Source: Candidatus Tenderia sp.
Lineage (GTDB): Bacteria > Pseudomonadota > Gammaproteobacteria > Tenderiales > Tenderiaceae
Direction of reading: 5' to 3'
NCBI GenBank assembly: GCA_030148045.1
Contig: JASBUE010000046.1
Span: forward strand, 1-7,513
Length of the DNA stretch: 7,513 nt
The notes beneath the pieces are model-generated. The model had not been told where the DNA came from and searched no databases. It worked only from the letters and a program-made list of their open reading frames with translations. Every line of letters starts with the position of its first letter. Within the stretch, counting starts at the first letter, position 1. Both the position numbers and the translations under genes were made by a program. Positions 5,951-7,513 of the stretch are shown here, in pieces.

Positions 5951-6191
5951 GTAGCCGCTCTCCCTCGGATTTTATTTTCCATTGTAGTTCAACAGGGGCG
6001 TGACTGCCCGCCCCACCTGCGGACTCGTCGGGCGCCGTTTGCGTCAGGATCTGCCTGACGCACTGGCGGCATTTTCCGCACTGGGAGGCGACCCCCAGGC
6101 GTTTATTCAGTTCACGCAGCGTGTCAGCCCCGTTGGCCACCTCCTGCGTGATCTTGATATCGGTCACCCGACGGCAAATGCAAACGTACAC
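5826..6191 (-). CDS. bfd: Bacterioferritin-associated [2Fe-2S] ferredoxin, with an unusual C-terminal extension
   Basis: Bfd passes electrons to the bacterioferritin haem so that stored Fe(III) is reduced and released. Starting at GTG 6191 the protein begins MYVCIC, aligning exactly with E. coli Bfd MYVCLC. The four cluster cysteines are Cys4, Cys6, Cys38 and Cys41 (QCGKC), with an extra Cys44. Tyr2 and Ile5 fit the Bfr-contact positions Tyr2 and Leu5. AAGGAG at 6200-6205, 8 nt from the GTG, decides this start over the TTG at 6212. The conserved domain ends near residue 54. The frame stays open to TGA at 5826, giving 121 residues against the usual 60-75. Residues 81-121 overlap the start of the bfr gene in another frame and look like out-of-frame translation. 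Either the stop has been lost or an indel lies in the tail. Confidence 0.88.
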   Translation of the reverse strand: MYVCICRRVTDIKITQEVANGADTLRELNKRLGVASQCGKCRQCVRQILTQTAPDESAGGAGSHAPVELQWKIKSEGERLHERRHSDSQLSQSGAVRSAQRHQSIFSSRQNFQELGPEAAQ

Positions 6192-6199
6192 GCGCCCTA

Positions 6200-6205
6200 C
6201 TCCTT
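6200..6205 (-). promoter_or_regulatory. Ribosome binding site fixing the bfd GTG start
   Basis: The minus strand reads AAGGAG, a near-perfect Shine-Dalgarno, 8 nt before the GTG at 6191. It supports the GTG start that yields the canonical MYVCIC N-terminus. Confidence 0.8.
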
Positions 6206-6233
6206 CAGACAATCGTTGATCGCAGTCACCACA

Positions 6234-6262
6234 AATTTAATACGAATGCGAATGATTGTCAA
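6234..6262 (-). promoter_or_regulatory. Sigma70 promoter of the bfd-bfr-bfr operon
   Basis: The minus strand has a perfect -35 TTGACA (6257-6262), a 17-bp spacer and a -10 TAAATT (6234-6239, 4 of 6), 43 bp before the bfd start. The -35 lies inside the Fur-box-like sequence. Confidence 0.7.
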
Positions 6263-6266
6263 TTAT
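6248..6266 (-). promoter_or_regulatory. Fur box overlapping the bfd promoter
   Basis: Minus-strand positions 6266-6248 read ATAATTGACAATCATTCGC, which matches the 19-bp Fur consensus GATAATGATAATCATTATC at 12 positions with the central AATCATT intact. Further GATAAT- and CATTC-like hexamers flank it on both sides (to about 6271 and 6243). Fur-Fe2+ binding here would cover the -35 box and repress the operon when iron is plentiful. The match is seen; the repression is inferred from the known Fur control of bfd in E. coli and P. aeruginosa. Confidence 0.65.
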
Positions 6267-6323
6267 ATTATCGAGCGAGACTGGAAAAGCTTTAGGAATG
6301 AGGACCAATGACAAGTGGCACGC

Positions 6324-6351
6324 AAAAAAAAGCCCCGCACAAGGCAGGGCT
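6324..6351 (-). terminator. Rho-independent terminator after tRNA-Val
   Basis: On the minus strand a stem of AGCCC pairing with GGGCT, extended by GC/GC across one C-A mismatch, has a 5-nt loop and is followed by eight T residues (A-tract 6324-6331 on the plus strand). It lies 11 nt past the tRNA CCA end. Confidence 0.88.
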
Positions 6352-6362
6352 TCTTCAGTGGC

Positions 6363-6439
6363 TGGTAGGCGCGAGTGGACTCGAACCACCGACCCCCACC
6401 ATGTCAAGGTGGTGCTCTAACCAACTGAGCTACGCGCCT
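6363..6439 (-). tRNA. tRNA-Val (anticodon GAC)
   Basis: The 77-nt tRNA folds completely. The acceptor stem AGGCGCG/CGCGCCT is perfect over 7 bp. The D arm is GCTC/GAGC with loop AGTTGGTTA. The anticodon stem CCACC/GGTGG has loop TTGACAT, so the anticodon is GAC and reads GTC and GTT Val codons. The T arm is GGTGG/CCACT with loop TTCGAGT. The discriminator is A73 and CCA is encoded. It has its own promoter and terminator and is a single-tRNA unit. Confidence 0.97.
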
Positions 6440-6451
6440 GAAGAGGGCGCT

Positions 6452-6480
6452 AAGATACCGGGATCGTTGCCAAAATGCAA
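6452..6480 (-). promoter_or_regulatory. tRNA-Val promoter
   Basis: The minus strand has -35 TTGCAT (6475-6480), a 17-bp spacer and -10 TATCTT (6452-6457), 12 bp before the mature tRNA 5' end. The stretch after the -10 is GC-rich (AGCGCCC), the discriminator type typical of stringently controlled stable-RNA promoters. Confidence 0.75.
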
Positions 6481-6795
6481 GGCTTGGTTTTCATGCGCCG
6501 GCACGACATCGCCAAACAAATACGCCCGAACCGGGTGCCTGGCCGCCGCCGACCGGCGTTTGGACGATCCCAACCGCCAAGACCGGTTGCTGCAGAGATG
6601 GCCCCCTGCCTCATCGCCGGTGTAGTCGAGACAGAGAGAGACCTCCGGTGCCGGCGTACCCTCCCTTCAGCGGTGGCGATATCACCCGCATAAACTGATC
6701 CGCCGCCAGCGGATGGGCTGATACTGAATCCCTGTCCGTGAATACAGCCGAGTTTGGTCGGCAATGACCAGCCTTCTTTTGATTCAATTCTCCGG
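6481..6795. other. uvrB-tRNA spacer with no convincing gene (315 bp)
   Basis: I see no gene here. Open frames on both strands (for example plus 6475-6693) lack a ribosome site, and their arginine- and proline-rich translations look like noncoding GC-rich DNA. Two small perfect stems occur: ATCCGC/GCGGAT (6698-6714, 5-nt loop) and TGGTC/GACCA (6755-6770, 6-nt loop). Neither has a T-run on the minus strand, so a uvrB terminator is not established. Confidence 0.55.
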
Positions 6796-7513
6796 CTATA
6801 ACGCGCCGTGTTCGGCCAATCCCATGCCGGCATCCTGAATACGCTTGATCCGGTCGCGTAGCCGGGCAGCCTCCTCGAACTCGAGGTTTTGCGCATGTTC
6901 ATACATCTGCTGTTCCAGCTGTTTGATCTTCTTGCCCAATTCACTGGGCGACATGGCGGCGTATTCGCCCACCTCCTCCGCCACCCTGGCGTACTGCCTG
7001 GCGTTGCCGTGCATGCTGCCGTAGGCGCCTTCCATGATATCCGCGACCCGGCGTTTGACACTCTGCGGCGTGATGCCGTGCTGTGCATTGTAGGCGATCT
7101 GTTTTTCGCGTCGCCGTTCGGTTTCATCGAGGGCCCGTTTCATGGAGCCGGTCACCTTGTCGGCATAGAGAATCGCCCTGCCGTTGAGGTTGCGTGCGGC
7201 CCGGCCGATGGTCTGGATCAAGGAACGGTCGGAACGCAGGAAACCCTCTTTGTCCGCATCGAGGATGGCGACCAGCGACACCTCGGGAATATCCAGCCCT
7301 TCGCGCAGCAGGTTGATGCCCACCAGCACGTCGAACTCCCCCAAACGCAAGTCGCGAATGATCTCGACCCGTTCGACGGTATCGATGCCGGAATGGAGAT
7401 AACGTACCCGTACATTGTGTTCCGCCAAGTACTCGGTCAGGTCTTCTGCCATGCGCTTGGTCAGCGTGGTGACCAGCACCCTCTCACTGGCCACCGCATG
7501 CTGCTTGCATTCG
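6796..7513 (-). CDS. uvrB: UvrABC system protein B, C-terminal third (cut by the window edge)
   Basis: UvrB is the damage-verifying, helicase-like subunit of nucleotide excision repair. It is loaded by UvrA and then recruits UvrC. The 238 residues visible run to the true C-terminus; the family length is about 670. Seen in order are ERVLVTTLTKRMAEDL, YLHSGIDTVERVEIIRDL, and LVGINLLREGLDIPEVSLV. These are followed by ILDADKEGFLRS and helicase motif VI QTIGRAARN. The ETERRREKQ and NAQHGITPQSVKR region comes next, and the UVR domain is close to the end (EHAQNLEFEEAARLRDRI), which in E. coli binds UvrC. The match to E. coli UvrB is unambiguous. The stop is TAG (6796-6798), so TAG serves as an ordinary stop in this genome. 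The start and ATPase motifs I-III lie beyond the right edge. Confidence 0.96.
   Translation of the reverse strand, partial: ECKQHAVASERVLVTTLTKRMAEDLTEYLAEHNVRVRYLHSGIDTVERVEIIRDLRLGEFDVLVGINLLREGLDIPEVSLVAILDADKEGFLRSDRSLIQTIGRAARNLNGRAILYADKVTGSMKRALDETERRREKQIAYNAQHGITPQSVKRRVADIMEGAYGSMHGNARQYARVAEEVGEYAAMSPSELGKKIKQLEQQMYEHAQNLEFEEAARLRDRIKRIQDAGMGLAEHGAL

Noticed and set aside
6363..6439. tRNA-Val as an integration site for a genomic island.
   Set aside because: There is no integrase, no duplicated tRNA 3' end, and ordinary chromosomal genes with normal spacing lie on both sides.
6475..6693. Plus-strand 72-codon open frame between the tRNA and uvrB.
   Set aside because: It starts inside the tRNA -35 box, has no ribosome site, and its Arg/Pro-rich translation resembles noncoding DNA.
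6698..6770. uvrB terminator formed by the small stems at 6698-6714 or 6755-6770.
   Set aside because: The stems are only 5-6 bp and neither is followed by a T-run on the minus strand.

Overview
The window looks like chromosomal DNA of a moderately GC-rich gammaproteobacterium. ThrRS, GlgC, UvrB, Bfr and Bfd all read closest to the gammaproteobacterial versions I remember. The tRNA gene encodes its CCA end, and the promoters are sigma70-like. I cannot name the species. Everything except glgC is on the minus strand. There is no transposase, integrase, phage gene or CRISPR array.

Layout from left to right: (1) thrS (minus) is the threonyl-tRNA synthetase. It is interrupted at positions 10-12 by an in-frame TAG exactly where the conserved Trp of the 'WLAP' motif belongs, and the frame continues as Leu-Ala-Pro to the window edge. 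(2) A 331-bp divergent spacer holds the thrS promoter and leader and a weak glgC promoter. (3) glgC (plus) is ADP-glucose pyrophosphorylase. (4) A ~92-bp inverted-repeat element lies between the convergent glgC and glycosyltransferase genes. (5) A two-gene minus-strand operon encodes a PAP2-family membrane phosphatase followed, 6 nt later, by an MJ1255-type glycosyltransferase. A good PhoB-box match precedes it. (6) A three-gene minus-strand iron operon, bfd-bfr-bfr, sits behind a sigma70 promoter overlapped by a Fur box. (7) tRNA-Val(GAC) has its own promoter and a rho-independent terminator. (8) A spacer with no convincing gene follows. (9) The C-terminal third of uvrB runs off the right edge.

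How the genes work together: the two bacterioferritin subunits are complementary. The first keeps the haem ligand Met52 and the presumed Bfd-docking residues Leu68 and Glu81, but has lost most of the ferroxidase ligands. The second keeps the ferroxidase centre but has Gln52, Ala68 and Asn81. Together with Bfd, the iron-releasing ferredoxin, this looks like a co-transcribed iron storage and release module with divided labour. The PAP2-glycosyltransferase pair behind a Pho box suggests a phosphate-starvation envelope or lipid-remodelling function. That is an inference and is the least characterised system here. The thrS nonsense codon is the most striking single-base anomaly and may be a sequence error.
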